From contig CAZROT010000005.1 in NCBI GenBank assembly GCA_964601895.1, positions 186,001 to 250,000 of the forward strand: a DNA stretch of 64,000 bases, in the 5' to 3' direction. Below the pieces are notes generated by a model that saw only the letters and a list, made by a program, of their open reading frames with translations, had not been told where the DNA came from and ran no database searches. A program made the translations under genes and the position numbers. Within the stretch, counting starts at the first letter, position 1; the number at the start of each line of letters is the position of its first letter. Of this stretch, positions 9,213 through 17,934 are shown one piece after another. The DNA is from CAZROT01 sp964601895 (lineage in GTDB: Bacteria > Pseudomonadota > Gammaproteobacteria > Enterobacterales > Enterobacteriaceae).

Positions 9213-9506
9213 TTACTCTTCAACCACTGCCAGAATGTCACTTTCAGACATAATCAACACTTTTTCATTGTCAATTGTTTCTTCTTTTACGCCATAGCCA
9301 TCGTTAAAAATAACGATATCATCTACTTTTACAGACAGCGGTTTGACGTCACCATTATCCAGTATACGACCCTTACCCACAGCGAGAACACGACCACGGT
9401 TGGATTTCCCTGCAGCACTGCCCGTTAGTACAATGCCTCCTGTTGATTTTGATTCTGCTTCTTTACGCTTTACGATAACGCGATCATGTAATGGACGATA
9501 ATTCAT
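9213..9506 (-). CDS. groS: Co-chaperonin GroES (10 kDa)
   Basis: 97 residues, the same length as E. coli GroES, beginning MNYRPLHDRVIVKRKEAE. The mobile loop that docks on GroEL (STGGIVLTGSAAGKSNRG) is intact. It caps the GroEL cavity as a heptamer. It is the first gene of the groESL operon and has a good ribosome binding site (aaggagag in the mRNA sense, just upstream of 9506). A heat-shock promoter lies about 90 bases upstream. Confidence 0.98.
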   Translation of the reverse strand: MNYRPLHDRVIVKRKEAESKSTGGIVLTGSAAGKSNRGRVLAVGKGRILDNGDVKPLSVKVDDIVIFNDGYGVKEETIDNEKVLIMSESDILAVVEE

Positions 9507-9590
9507 TGATAACTCTCCTTATTGAGAAGGTTTATACCAAGGTTAGGATCGACATCAGTATACCTTCATAAACCGATATCGTGGCTTTCA

Positions 9591-9622
9591 AGATGGGGAC
9601 GGTCAGTACTCGCTTCAAGGGA
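9591..9622 (-). promoter_or_regulatory. Sigma-32 (heat-shock) promoter of groESL
   Basis: Reading the minus strand, CCCTTGAAG (plus 9613-9621) is followed after about 14 bases by CCCCATCT (plus 9591-9598). This matches the RpoH consensus CTTGAAA ... CCCCATnT and resembles the E. coli groE promoter. It lies about 90 bases upstream of the groS start, a plausible leader length. Confidence 0.85.
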
Positions 9623-9973
9623 TAAAAAAAATTTTTTTGCAGCTGCTCTGGTAAGAGCCACCAGGATTTGCCTGTAAAGAAATAATAAAATTTTTTAGTA
9701 ACATACAGATCATGACATTCATTAGATTTAAATATTCATAACTATTTATTAAACATAGTGATTTATACTACAGCCTGTTTCTGATTGCTCCTGAAAAACT
9801 AAAATAATCTGAAAAATCTTTATGGCATGATAAGACAGGTGAAAACTTCATTTCTCAATAAACTTATTTGGCTGCACTGCGTGATAACAACGAAAAAACA
9901 GGTAACGCTCACCAGTAACCCGATAAAAGATCAGCGCCATGCTTTATAATGAGATATTATTCACAAACTATAA
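9623..9973. other. Intergenic region between groESL promoter and fxsA stop
   Basis: About 350 AT-rich bases with no conserved open frame. A plus-strand frame beginning at 9949 runs into the antisense of fxsA and is a shadow. No terminator for fxsA was recognised. Confidence 0.4.
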
Positions 9974-10453
9974 TTATTTTTGTTTATCATCCGCCGCATC
10001 ATTTTTTTCTTTCTGCTCGTCGGGATGATGAGAAACCCCCTGCCATGTGTCCTGCCGGTGCTGGAACTCACCTTCAAAAGTATTACCCTTTGAAGAATAG
10101 AAATTGGCCTGACGCAACAGCCTTACTGTCAGTAATTTTTGCACTGGCGGTAACAGCAGGAGCAGACCAAGAAAATCTGTCAAAAAACCCGGGATCAGCA
10201 GTAAAATTCCAGCCAGTATTAATGACAGGGTTGCCACCATCTCTGCGGCAGGATTTTCGCCTGAAGCAATGCGTTGTTGTATCTGGAGCAGGGTCCTTAT
10301 TCCCTGATTACGCACCAGAGAAATACCGAGACAGGAAGTCAGGATAACCAGCAAGAGAGTAATGGCGACACCCAATACATCCGCAACACTAATGAACAGT
10401 GATATTTCTATGTATGCCAATAAGAACACCAATATAAAAGATAGCCAACGCAA
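9974..10453 (-). CDS. fxsA: FxsA cytoplasmic-membrane protein
   Basis: A polytopic inner-membrane protein of the FxsA family, originally described as a suppressor of phage T7 exclusion by plasmid F. The core reads TSCLGISLVRNQG, then ASGENPAAEM, then GFLTDFLGLLLLLPPVQ, as in E. coli. The open frame extends upstream to 10477, but I prefer the TTG at 10453 (LRWLSFILVF). It aligns with the E. coli start MRWLPF, gives 159 residues against 158, and is preceded at the right distance by TTGAGGGGGAATATC, a strong ribosome binding site. The C-terminal tail is hydrophilic and charged. It is divergent from aspA, as in E. coli. Confidence 0.93.
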   Translation of the reverse strand: MRWLSFILVFLLAYIEISLFISVADVLGVAITLLLVILTSCLGISLVRNQGIRTLLQIQQRIASGENPAAEMVATLSLILAGILLLIPGFLTDFLGLLLLLPPVQKLLTVRLLRQANFYSSKGNTFEGEFQHRQDTWQGVSHHPDEQKEKNDAADDKQK

Positions 10454-10471
10454 GATATTCCCCCTCAACTG

Positions 10472-10487
10472 TGACAAAAATCACAAA
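10472..10487. promoter_or_regulatory. CRP-type operator between fxsA and aspA
   Basis: The sequence TGTGAcaaaaaTCACA is a perfect TGTGA-N6-TCACA palindrome, the CRP consensus core. It sits in the divergent fxsA/aspA region, about 200 bases upstream of the aspA start. E. coli aspA is known to be under catabolite control. FNR sites (TTGAT-N4-ATCAA) were not seen. Confidence 0.72.
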
Positions 10488-10688
10488 TAATATGAATAAT
10501 ATTCACTGATAATACTTATATTGAGCCGAATCCAATGAACTTCTTAATAAATCACATATGATCTTAAGACAAATTATTCAGTGCCTGGTCGTGACAGACG
10601 AGGCACCTGCCAGCGCATACAGATAACTGTAGCATGGACAAAACTCATGATGACATCATTAAAAGCAGGTAACAGTAAGAAGGTCCTT

Positions 10689-12128
10689 ATGTCAAATCAC
10701 ATTCGTATCGAAGAAGATCTGTTAGGTACAAGAGAAGTTCCCGCAGACGCCTACTATGGTATTCATACCCTGCGAGCCATTGAAAATTTTTACATCAGTA
10801 ATAGTAAACTCAATGAATTTCCTGAATTTATCCGTGGCATGGTCATGGTCAAAAAAGCCGTCGCAATGACCAATAAAGCGCTACACACCCTCCCCCCCAA
10901 AATTGCCAATATCATTATCTTGGCCTGTGATGAAATTCTTGATAAAGGAAAATGCATGGATCAGTTTCCGATTGATGTCTTTCAGGGTGGAGCGGGAACG
11001 TCTTTTAATATGAACGTTAACGAAGTACTGGCCAATATTGGTCTGGAGTTGATGGGGCATGAAAAAGGTCAATACCAACATCTTAATCCCAATGATCACC
11101 TTAATAAGTGCCAGTCCACCAACGATGTTTATCCTACCGGTTTTCGTATTGCTGTTTACAATTCAATTACTATCCTGATTGAGTCTATCAGACAACTCAG
11201 TGCAGGATTTGCACAAAAAGCTCAGGAGTTTTCCAGTATTCTGAAAATGGGCCGCACCCAACTGCAGGACGCCGTACCCATGACATTGGGCCAGGAATTT
11301 AATGCCTTTCAGGTCCTGTTAAATGAAGAAACGAAAAATCTGCAGCGTACCATTGAGCTGCTGTTAGAAGTCAACCTCGGCGCTACCGCCATTGGCACTG
11401 CGCTGAATACGCCAGAGGGCTACCAGAAAATAGCGGTCCAAAACCTGGCTACAGTCAGTCAACTGGCCTGTGTCCCTGCCGAGGATCTCATTGAAGCAAC
11501 ATCGGACTGCGGTGCCTACGTGATGGTACACAGCGCACTAAAGCGCCTGGCTGTTAAACTGTCAAAAATTTGCAACGACCTGCGTTTACTGTCTTCCGGC
11601 CCACGTGCAGGCTTAAATGAAATCAATCTGCCACAATTACAGGCGGGATCGTCCATCATGCCTGCCAAAGTCAACCCGGTTATTCCTGAAGTGGTAAACC
11701 AGGTGTGTTTTAAAGTCATTGGTAATGATATCTGTGTGACCATGGCAGCAGAAGCCGGCCAGCTGCAACTGAACGTCATGGAGCCCGTTATCGGCCAGGC
11801 CATGTTTGAATCGATTCATATTCTGACCAATGCCTGCCATAATCTGCGAGAAAAATGCATCAACGGCATCACGGCAAACAGAACGATTTGTGAAAATTAT
11901 GTCTTTAATTCCATAGGTATTGTTACTTACCTGGATCCGTTTATCGGGCACCATAATGGTGATGTTGTTGGCAAAATTTGTGCTGAAACCGGTAAAAACG
12001 TACGTGAAGTGGTGCTGGAGCGTGGATTGCTTACCGCAGCAGAGCTTGATGACATTCTTTCCACCAAGAATCTGATGTGTCCGACTTATAAAGCCCGGCG
12101 TTACAATGAAAATGAAAACGAAAAATAA
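10689..12128 (+). CDS. aspA: Aspartate ammonia-lyase (aspartase)
   Basis: 479 residues from ATG 10689 (MSNHIRIEEDLLGTREVP), matching the 478 of E. coli AspA. The frame is open for 36 codons upstream, but those have no homology and the chosen ATG has a ribosome binding site (agaaggtcctt). The enzyme deaminates L-aspartate to fumarate and ammonia, feeding fumarate respiration. The fumarase/aspartase superfamily signature GSSIMPAKVNP, with the catalytic serine loop, is intact, as are TNDVYPTGFR and GRTQLQDAVP. In E. coli dcuA follows; here dkgB follows, so the local order has changed. A CRP-type site lies upstream. Confidence 0.97.
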   Translation: MSNHIRIEEDLLGTREVPADAYYGIHTLRAIENFYISNSKLNEFPEFIRGMVMVKKAVAMTNKALHTLPPKIANIIILACDEILDKGKCMDQFPIDVFQGGAGTSFNMNVNEVLANIGLELMGHEKGQYQHLNPNDHLNKCQSTNDVYPTGFRIAVYNSITILIESIRQLSAGFAQKAQEFSSILKMGRTQLQDAVPMTLGQEFNAFQVLLNEETKNLQRTIELLLEVNLGATAIGTALNTPEGYQKIAVQNLATVSQLACVPAEDLIEATSDCGAYVMVHSALKRLAVKLSKICNDLRLLSSGPRAGLNEINLPQLQAGSSIMPAKVNPVIPEVVNQVCFKVIGNDICVTMAAEAGQLQLNVMEPVIGQAMFESIHILTNACHNLREKCINGITANRTICENYVFNSIGIVTYLDPFIGHHNGDVVGKICAETGKNVREVVLERGLLTAAELDDILSTKNLMCPTYKARRYNENENEK

Positions 12129-12272
12129 AAAAATGCCATCATTGCCACACACCTGCTTTTTTTAACCTGGACAACGTGGCCGTATCCGCCTGAAATTGGT
12201 AGCCAGATAAAGCTTCAGGCTGTCAAATGAATTGAGTGATGTTAAATTCTTCGCGACGTTAAGGACATCTTT

Positions 12273-13079
12273 ATGAATATCATTCCCGCTTTTGGTCTTG
12301 GCACCTACCGACTGAAAGGCCAGACAGTAACAGATGCAGTCAACACTGCTCTGGAACTCGGTTATCCACTGATAGACACCGCGCAAATTTATGATAATGA
12401 AAAAGAAATTGGTCAGGCCATCGCTAACAGTAGTACCAGGCGCGAGCGCGTGTTTCTTACCACCAAAATCTGGATTGACAATCTGAATAAAGCCCGGCTT
12501 ATTCCCAGCCTGCAAGAGAGCTTAAAAAAATTACACACCGATTACGTCGATCTGACACTGATTCACTGGCCCTCTCCGCAAGGGGCCGTCGCGGTAACCG
12601 AATACATAAGTGCACTGATGGAAGCGAAAACACAGGGGCTCACCCGGTTTATTGGTGTGTCAAATTTTCCTGTTGCCCTGATGCAGGAAGCCATTACTGT
12701 CGCGGGACCTAGGGAAATTGCTGCCTGCCAGATAGAATTACATCCTTATTTACAAAATCAGAAAGTGGTCGCCTTTGCACAAAGTAACGGTATTCATATT
12801 ACGTCATACATGACACTCGGGTATGGAAGAATACTCAACGACCCTGTTATCCAGGCTATTGCTGAGCGACACCATGCCACACCCGCACAGGTTGCGCTGG
12901 CCTGGGCAATGCAGCTCGGTTATGCTGTCATCCCGTCTTCCACACAACGCCGCAATCTGGAAAGTAATCTTAACGCACAGACATTACACCTGACAGACCG
13001 TGATATGCAGGAAATAGCCTGTCTGGATCGTGGCGAACGCATTGCCAATCCTGCGCATCTTGCGCCGAAATGGGATTAA
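12273..13079 (+). CDS. dkgB: Aldo-keto reductase DkgB (2,5-diketo-D-gluconate reductase B type)
   Basis: 268 residues, against 267 for E. coli DkgB (YafB). AKR signatures are present: FGLGTYRL, the catalytic Asp and Tyr in LIDTAQIYDNE, the catalytic Lys in TTKIWIDNL, and His in LIHWPSP. The NADPH-binding end reads VIPSSTQRRNLESNL. The family reduces 2,5-diketo-D-gluconate and, in cells, reactive aldehydes such as methylglyoxal. In E. coli it is far from aspA, so it has been moved here or aspA's neighbours have been lost. It stands alone, with 144 bases upstream. Confidence 0.93.
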   Translation: MNIIPAFGLGTYRLKGQTVTDAVNTALELGYPLIDTAQIYDNEKEIGQAIANSSTRRERVFLTTKIWIDNLNKARLIPSLQESLKKLHTDYVDLTLIHWPSPQGAVAVTEYISALMEAKTQGLTRFIGVSNFPVALMQEAITVAGPREIAACQIELHPYLQNQKVVAFAQSNGIHITSYMTLGYGRILNDPVIQAIAERHHATPAQVALAWAMQLGYAVIPSSTQRRNLESNLNAQTLHLTDRDMQEIACLDRGERIANPAHLAPKWD

Positions 13080-13326
13080 AATTTTACCCGCAGGCTCACT
13101 ATGCTGACAGATACAGATTGGGCAAACCCTTAACCGGATAATATACAGTATGTCAATTGGTTACCACTAAGTACCTGCCTGTGTTAAGCGTCAGATTTTC
13201 TTTTAGAAATTATCTAAAACAACCGGTGAGCAGGCACTGTTTTTTTGTGACAGCCTTTGAAGATGGGGATTTACGGCGAACCGGGTAAATTTAACAAACT
13301 CATTGTGAATTTCTAACAGCCTAAAT

Positions 13327-13609
13327 TTAACGCAAATCTGCCGCATAATAGATTTCTTCCCCTGCTCGTTTTCCTATAGAAACGACCAGCAATAATATCT
13401 GACTATCATTCACTTCATACACCAGCCTGTAACCTGAGGAACGTAATTTAATTTTATAGCAATGTAATTTTCCGCTTAAGCGAAATGCCGGGACATTAAG
13501 ATTTACCAGTCGTTCAGCGAGTTTTTTCTTAAGCTGTTCTTTAACAGGATGTCTCAGTTTCTGCCACTCTTTGAGTGGCACGCTTCTCAAACTTGAGGCT
13601 ATAATTCAT
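13327..13609 (-). pseudogene. StbE/RelE-type toxin, frameshifted near its start
   Basis: From codon 13 on, the frame reads LKEWQKLRHPVKEQLKKKL, then LHCYKIKLRSSGYRLVYEV and IGKRAGEEIYYAA, a clear RelE/StbE toxin. The expected start is the ATG at 13607-13609, which overlaps the antitoxin stop (ATGA arrangement) and reads MNYSLKFEKRA. After GCC one extra base (gtgCcactc, near 13578) throws this frame out of register with the rest. The intact open frame can only begin at a TTG at 13590 without the beta-strand N-terminus. The toxin is therefore probably inactive, unless translation starts at TTG or slips. Confidence 0.8.
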
Positions 13610-13865
13610 CGAATCTGACACTCACGAATTCTGGATCTTTCATTCGTTCATCGACTATCCGGTTCAGTGCGGCATCTTCTGCCAGCTCTCTGTAGTAAGC
13701 ATAAAGTTCAGGAGGTACGCAATAAAATGCGGGTTTATTGCGATTCAGAATGGCAACAGACTCGCCATCGCCATCTGCGACGGTTCCCATTGGATCGCGT
13801 TTTAAATTAGTTATACTGGCGGCGATAGTCGTAAGTATTTGATAAGCCACTTTAGTTTCTCTCAT
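13599..13865 (-). CDS. StbD/Phd-YefM-family antitoxin
   Basis: 88 residues with the Phd/YefM fold signature. QILTTIAASITNLKRDPMG is followed by GESVAILNRNKPAFYCVPPE, the hallmark of StbD-type antitoxins. The N-terminal half binds its own operator and the C-terminal half wraps the toxin. The gene is intact and precedes the toxin in the normal order with an overlapping stop/start. The upstream region (13866-13950) contains several copies of attttaaaat-like AT-rich words that could be operators. Because its partner is frameshifted, it may survive as an orphan or by neutralising related toxins. Confidence 0.87.
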   Translation of the reverse strand: MRETKVAYQILTTIAASITNLKRDPMGTVADGDGESVAILNRNKPAFYCVPPELYAYYRELAEDAALNRIVDERMKDPEFVSVRFDEL

Positions 13866-14097
13866 AGCTGATAAATGAAATCAGCACATTTTAAAATGCT
13901 ATTCAATGTGCTTTTAAAGATTGAATTATTTTAAAATAGCACTATCACATTATTGATATCCTTTCCCTACCTTCCAGCGGCTAACCCAGCCAGAGGCATC
14001 ACCAGTTACCGTATTCCTTGTCAGCTGTCTATCACTCCAGTTATACTTCCAGGATATCGTTACGCCGGTACTTTTGTAATGACTTAAAGGATTACGT

Positions 14098-14394
14098 ATG
14101 GCACAGGTTGCCTTTGATACCCTGAAATTTGTAGAAACGCTTGAATCTGCTGGCCTTCCTAAAGAGCAGGCCAGGGCTATTTCTATTGCGGTACGTGAAT
14201 CCCATGAAGTAATGGATGTTGCAACCAGACGTGATTTAAATGATGTAAAAAAAGACCTGTCTGTTGAAATTGCCAGTGTACGCCAGGAACTCAGTGCCAG
14301 GATAGACAAAGTCGCTTTGCAGCTCACCGTCAGAATGGGTGGGATGATTACCCTCGCCGTTGCTGTACTTGCCGCCATACAAAAGCTGCTTTAA
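14098..14394 (+). CDS. DUF1640-type coiled-coil membrane-anchored protein
   Basis: 98 residues. The N-terminus (FDTLKFVETLESAGLPKEQA) and the following long amphipathic helix are typical of DUF1640/CCDC90-like coiled-coil proteins. The last ~20 residues (MGGMITLAVAVLAAIQ) form one transmembrane helix. Bacterial members are common, often near mobile DNA; their role is not established. It ends 35 bases before dsbD and may be cotranscribed with it. Confidence 0.75.
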   Translation: MAQVAFDTLKFVETLESAGLPKEQARAISIAVRESHEVMDVATRRDLNDVKKDLSVEIASVRQELSARIDKVALQLTVRMGGMITLAVAVLAAIQKLL

Positions 14395-14429
14395 GTAGCA
14401 TGGGTGCTTTCAGGCAAAAAGAAGGCCAA

Positions 14430-16214
14430 ATGAGACAAACGGATGCCTGTAAAGTCACCTGTACAGATAACAAAAATGCTTCCCTGATATTCCTGATAAT
14501 AGCCCTGCTGTTTTTCTGTAATATAGCGTTTTTTCAAAGAACCCACGCATCATCTCATGGACCACAAAAGCAGTTTCTTGCTGCTGACAAGGCATTTGTC
14601 TTTGATTTCAGACAACAGGGCCCATGGCTGCACTTACGCTGGCAGATCCATCCTGACTATTATCTCTACCGCCAGCAGCTAAAAATCGAACCACAGCAAG
14701 TCACCCTGGGTAATGTTGTTGTTCCACAGGGAGAGGAGTATGATGATGAATTTTATGGCAATGTCGCTATCTTTAGCGGACAGCTGGATCTACAGATCCC
14801 CCTGCAACAGATAAAAAATAGCGCCAGTGTACAGGTAACGTATCAGGGGTGTGCAAAAGCCGGTTTCTGCTATCCACCCGAAACGCGCAGTGTACCACTG
14901 AGTATGATTACTGACACAGACAGCGAAGTGACCGAACGCACTCCCGGCACATCAACGGCAATAAACAGTTATCAGACCTCTGCTATGGTAGCACTGCCCT
15001 TCTCTCCTCTATGGGCACTGCTGGCTGGCATTATTATTGCCTTTACTCCCTGCGTATTGCCTCTGTATCCACTGATATCCGCTATTATTCTCGGGCGTGA
15101 TAAACCTCATAGTTCCCGGCAAACACTATTACTGGCTTTAAGTTATGTACAGGGCATGGCACTGGCTTATACCCTGCTTGGCATCGCTGTCGCCAGCGCA
15201 GGACTGCCCCTGCAGGCAACATTACAGCATCCTTACATCCTGGCGGGTATGTCGGTGGTCTTTGTCTTTCTGGCGCTGTCCATGTTTGGCCTGTATTCAC
15301 TGCAACTACCCTCGGCATTACAGACGCGCTTGGTCACCTGGAGTCATCGCCAGCAGGCAGGAAGCCTGGCAGGTGTGTTTGTTATGGGCGCACTGGCGGG
15401 TCTTATCTGTTCTCCCTGTACCAGCGCCCCCTTAAGTGCCATTCTGCTGTACAGCGCACAGAGCGGTAACGTCCTGGCAGGGGGTATGACGCTTTATCTC
15501 TATGCCCTTGGTATGGGGATCCCATTACTTATCGTCACCGTCTTCGGCAATCGCCTGTTACCCCGTAGTGGCCCATGGATGCAGTATGTCAAAGAAGCAT
15601 CGGGCTTTTTAATGCTGACGCTGCCTCTTTTTCTGCTGGAGCGCATACTGGATAAAAGCTGGATCCCTGTGTTATGGAGCCTGCTGGGCACCGCTTTTCT
15701 GGCCTGGGCCTTTCTGCTAAGCCTGAAAGGGCAACAGGGATGGATGCGTGTACTGCAGATACTGTTACTCAGCGCCGTTTTTATTGTTGCTCGTCCGTTG
15801 CAGGAAGCCGTGTGGACGACATCCACGCAGCAGACACCAGCCACGAGTCTAGCTTTCAAACAGGTCAGTAGCCTGACGGACATTCACCACGCATTCGCCA
15901 GCGCTCAGGGCCAGTACATCATGCTGGATTTTTATGCCGACTGGTGCAGCGCTTGTCAGCAGCTGGAAAAACACACCTTCAGTGCAGCAGACGTACAGCA
16001 TCAGCTGCGTAATACCCTGGTGCTACAGGCTGATGTCAGCGCCAATACACCTGAACAGATGGCTCTGTTAAAACACTTCACCGTACTGGGATTACCCGCC
16101 ATTCTGTTCTTTGATGCCACAGGCCATGAAATCAGGCAGGCACGGGTCAGCGGGTTTATGAATGCCGCTGATTTTACCAATCATCTGCGTAGGACACTAC
16201 CCGCTATACCCTGA
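14430..16214 (+). CDS. dsbD: Thiol:disulfide interchange protein DsbD
   Basis: 594 residues from ATG 14430, chosen because of its ribosome binding site (aaagaaggccaa); the frame is open to 14400. DsbD carries electrons from cytoplasmic thioredoxin to the periplasm to keep DsbC and DsbG reduced. The three modules are complete. A signal anchor is followed by the N-terminal alpha domain with the Cys pair in GCAKAGFCYPPE. The eight-helix beta domain has Cys in FTPCVLPLYPL and in CSPCTSAPLSA. The C-terminal thioredoxin-like gamma domain carries DWCSACQQLE (CxxC). It is slightly longer than E. coli DsbD (565), mainly at the N-terminus. cutA, its usual upstream partner, is absent here. Confidence 0.95.
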   Translation: MRQTDACKVTCTDNKNASLIFLIIALLFFCNIAFFQRTHASSHGPQKQFLAADKAFVFDFRQQGPWLHLRWQIHPDYYLYRQQLKIEPQQVTLGNVVVPQGEEYDDEFYGNVAIFSGQLDLQIPLQQIKNSASVQVTYQGCAKAGFCYPPETRSVPLSMITDTDSEVTERTPGTSTAINSYQTSAMVALPFSPLWALLAGIIIAFTPCVLPLYPLISAIILGRDKPHSSRQTLLLALSYVQGMALAYTLLGIAVASAGLPLQATLQHPYILAGMSVVFVFLALSMFGLYSLQLPSALQTRLVTWSHRQQAGSLAGVFVMGALAGLICSPCTSAPLSAILLYSAQSGNVLAGGMTLYLYALGMGIPLLIVTVFGNRLLPRSGPWMQYVKEASGFLMLTLPLFLLERILDKSWIPVLWSLLGTAFLAWAFLLSLKGQQGWMRVLQILLLSAVFIVARPLQEAVWTTSTQQTPATSLAFKQVSSLTDIHHAFASAQGQYIMLDFYADWCSACQQLEKHTFSAADVQHQLRNTLVLQADVSANTPEQMALLKHFTVLGLPAILFFDATGHEIRQARVSGFMNAADFTNHLRRTLPAIP

Positions 16215-16425
16215 CCACAGGCCTGTCACCCTGGTTTTTTTCGCACAGATTTTTCATTGTACCTGGAGGCTCATCACTCCTCTGCACGCTGTCTTCCTGC
16301 CAGGATATCCGTTCATATAAAACCTGAAGGTGATGGGCATATCGTTATTTCCCATTATTGATGGCCCTGGTAGGACACCAGAATGGTCTATTATCAATAG
16401 ACCTCCTGCGCAAAAACCCATAATT

Positions 16426-17928
16426 ATGATGAAGTCATCACAGCTGGCAGAAAGAATTTCTCAATTAAGCCATTTTCTTGAAAACGGATTATATGAAAGG
16501 CAGGAAGTCATCCGCCTGTGCCTGCTGGCGGCATTGAGTGGTGAAAGCGTATTTCTGCTTGGGCCACCGGGCATTGCCAAAAGCCTGATTGCCCGACGGT
16601 TAAAATTTGCTTTTCGCAAGGCACGCGCCTTTGAATATCTGATGACACGCTTTTCCACGCCAGAAGAAGTATTTGGTCCCCTGTCCATTCAGGCGCTGAA
16701 AGAAGAGGGCCGTTATCAGCGTTTAACCAGTGGCTATCTACCGGAATCAGAAATTGTTTTTCTCGATGAAATCTGGAAGGCAGGTCCGGCCATTCTCAAC
16801 ACCTTACTGACGGCCATTAATGAACGCTATTTCAGAAACGGTGAACAGGAATATGCCATCCCCCTGCGCCTTCTGGTCACCGCCTCCAATGAACTGCCTG
16901 AAAAAGACAGCGGCCTTGAAGCGCTTTATGATCGCATGCTGATTCGGCTGGTACTTGACCGGATTCAGGATAAACAGTCTTTTCGTTCCCTGTTAACCAG
17001 CAGAAAAAAAGACAGTGATAATCCGGTGCCGGAAAACATCAGTATCAGTGACGAGGAATTTCAGCAATGGCAGGCAGAAATAGACAAAATTTCGCTACCT
17101 GAGCCCTGTTTCGAGCTGATTTTTCAGCTGCGTCAGCGCCTGAATGTCCTTGAACAGGCACCGTACATCTCCGACAGGCGCTGGAAAAAAGCTATCCGGC
17201 TCCTGCAGGCCAGCGCTTTTTTTAATGGTCGCGATGCCATCACCCCTCTTGATCTCATTTTGCTGAAAGACTGCCTGTGGCACGATTTTGCTTCCCTGAA
17301 ACTGTTACCCCAACAGATTGAACAGCTGTTATGCGAGCAGGCTTACCAGCAACAGCCGTTATTAATGGCGCTGCAGGACATACAAAGCCGGTGTTTGCAG
17401 CACTGGCAGCAGCACCATTACCAGCAGGCTTTTCATGTTATTAAACAGCGTACCCTGTTTGGCCGCAAAACGCGCTATACCTTACCCGATAACCTGAATG
17501 AACCCACATTAACGTTTTCACTTCAGACACCGCTGAAATTGCATCACATTGAAGTCAATCATCTGGTGATGGAAAAAAACGCACTGGCTCTGTGGCTGCA
17601 CAAAGGGGGAGATTTACGTGCACGCCTGAATGGCATTGGTTTTGATCAAATTCTGGATGCAGAAATTAACGAGCAACTCAGCATCAGCGTTTTTGACATC
17701 AGCCGCCAGTCCAGTACCCTGTCCCTGCACGGCAATACTGCCGTACCTGCATCAGCGGAACTGAGCGCTGAAATGGACCAAGTGGCTACCCGGCTTGCAG
17801 AGCAGAGAAAACTATTCAGTGAGCACCAGCCCTGTCTGTTTATTGCAGCCTCCTGGCTTGCCAGCATAGAGGCCAGCCTGCTGGCAGTGGCTGAACAGAT
17901 AAAACAGCAGCAGTCAATGCACGGATAA
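16426..17928 (+). CDS. ravA: MoxR-family AAA+ ATPase RavA
   Basis: About 500 residues from the ATG pair at 16426/16429 (MMKSSQLAERISQLSHFLE), which aligns with the E. coli RavA start. The longer frame to 16330 has no homology. Walker A is GPPGIAKS and Walker B is IVFLDEIWK, followed by the sensor region LLVTASNELPE and the sensor-2 block DRRWKKAIRLLQASAFF. The C-terminal part is the LARA region. In E. coli RavA forms a hexamer that binds the lysine decarboxylase LdcI and works with ViaA on respiratory Fe-S complexes. viaA starts 6 bases after the stop, so they form an operon. The downstream kup side is missing. Confidence 0.95.
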   Translation: MMKSSQLAERISQLSHFLENGLYERQEVIRLCLLAALSGESVFLLGPPGIAKSLIARRLKFAFRKARAFEYLMTRFSTPEEVFGPLSIQALKEEGRYQRLTSGYLPESEIVFLDEIWKAGPAILNTLLTAINERYFRNGEQEYAIPLRLLVTASNELPEKDSGLEALYDRMLIRLVLDRIQDKQSFRSLLTSRKKDSDNPVPENISISDEEFQQWQAEIDKISLPEPCFELIFQLRQRLNVLEQAPYISDRRWKKAIRLLQASAFFNGRDAITPLDLILLKDCLWHDFASLKLLPQQIEQLLCEQAYQQQPLLMALQDIQSRCLQHWQQHHYQQAFHVIKQRTLFGRKTRYTLPDNLNEPTLTFSLQTPLKLHHIEVNHLVMEKNALALWLHKGGDLRARLNGIGFDQILDAEINEQLSISVFDISRQSSTLSLHGNTAVPASAELSAEMDQVATRLAEQRKLFSEHQPCLFIAASWLASIEASLLAVAEQIKQQQSMHG

Positions 17929-17934
17929 TCACTC

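Noticed and set aside
13950..14378. 142-residue minus-strand frame
   Set aside because: It is antisense to the DUF1640-type gene, which has a better start and a recognisable domain.
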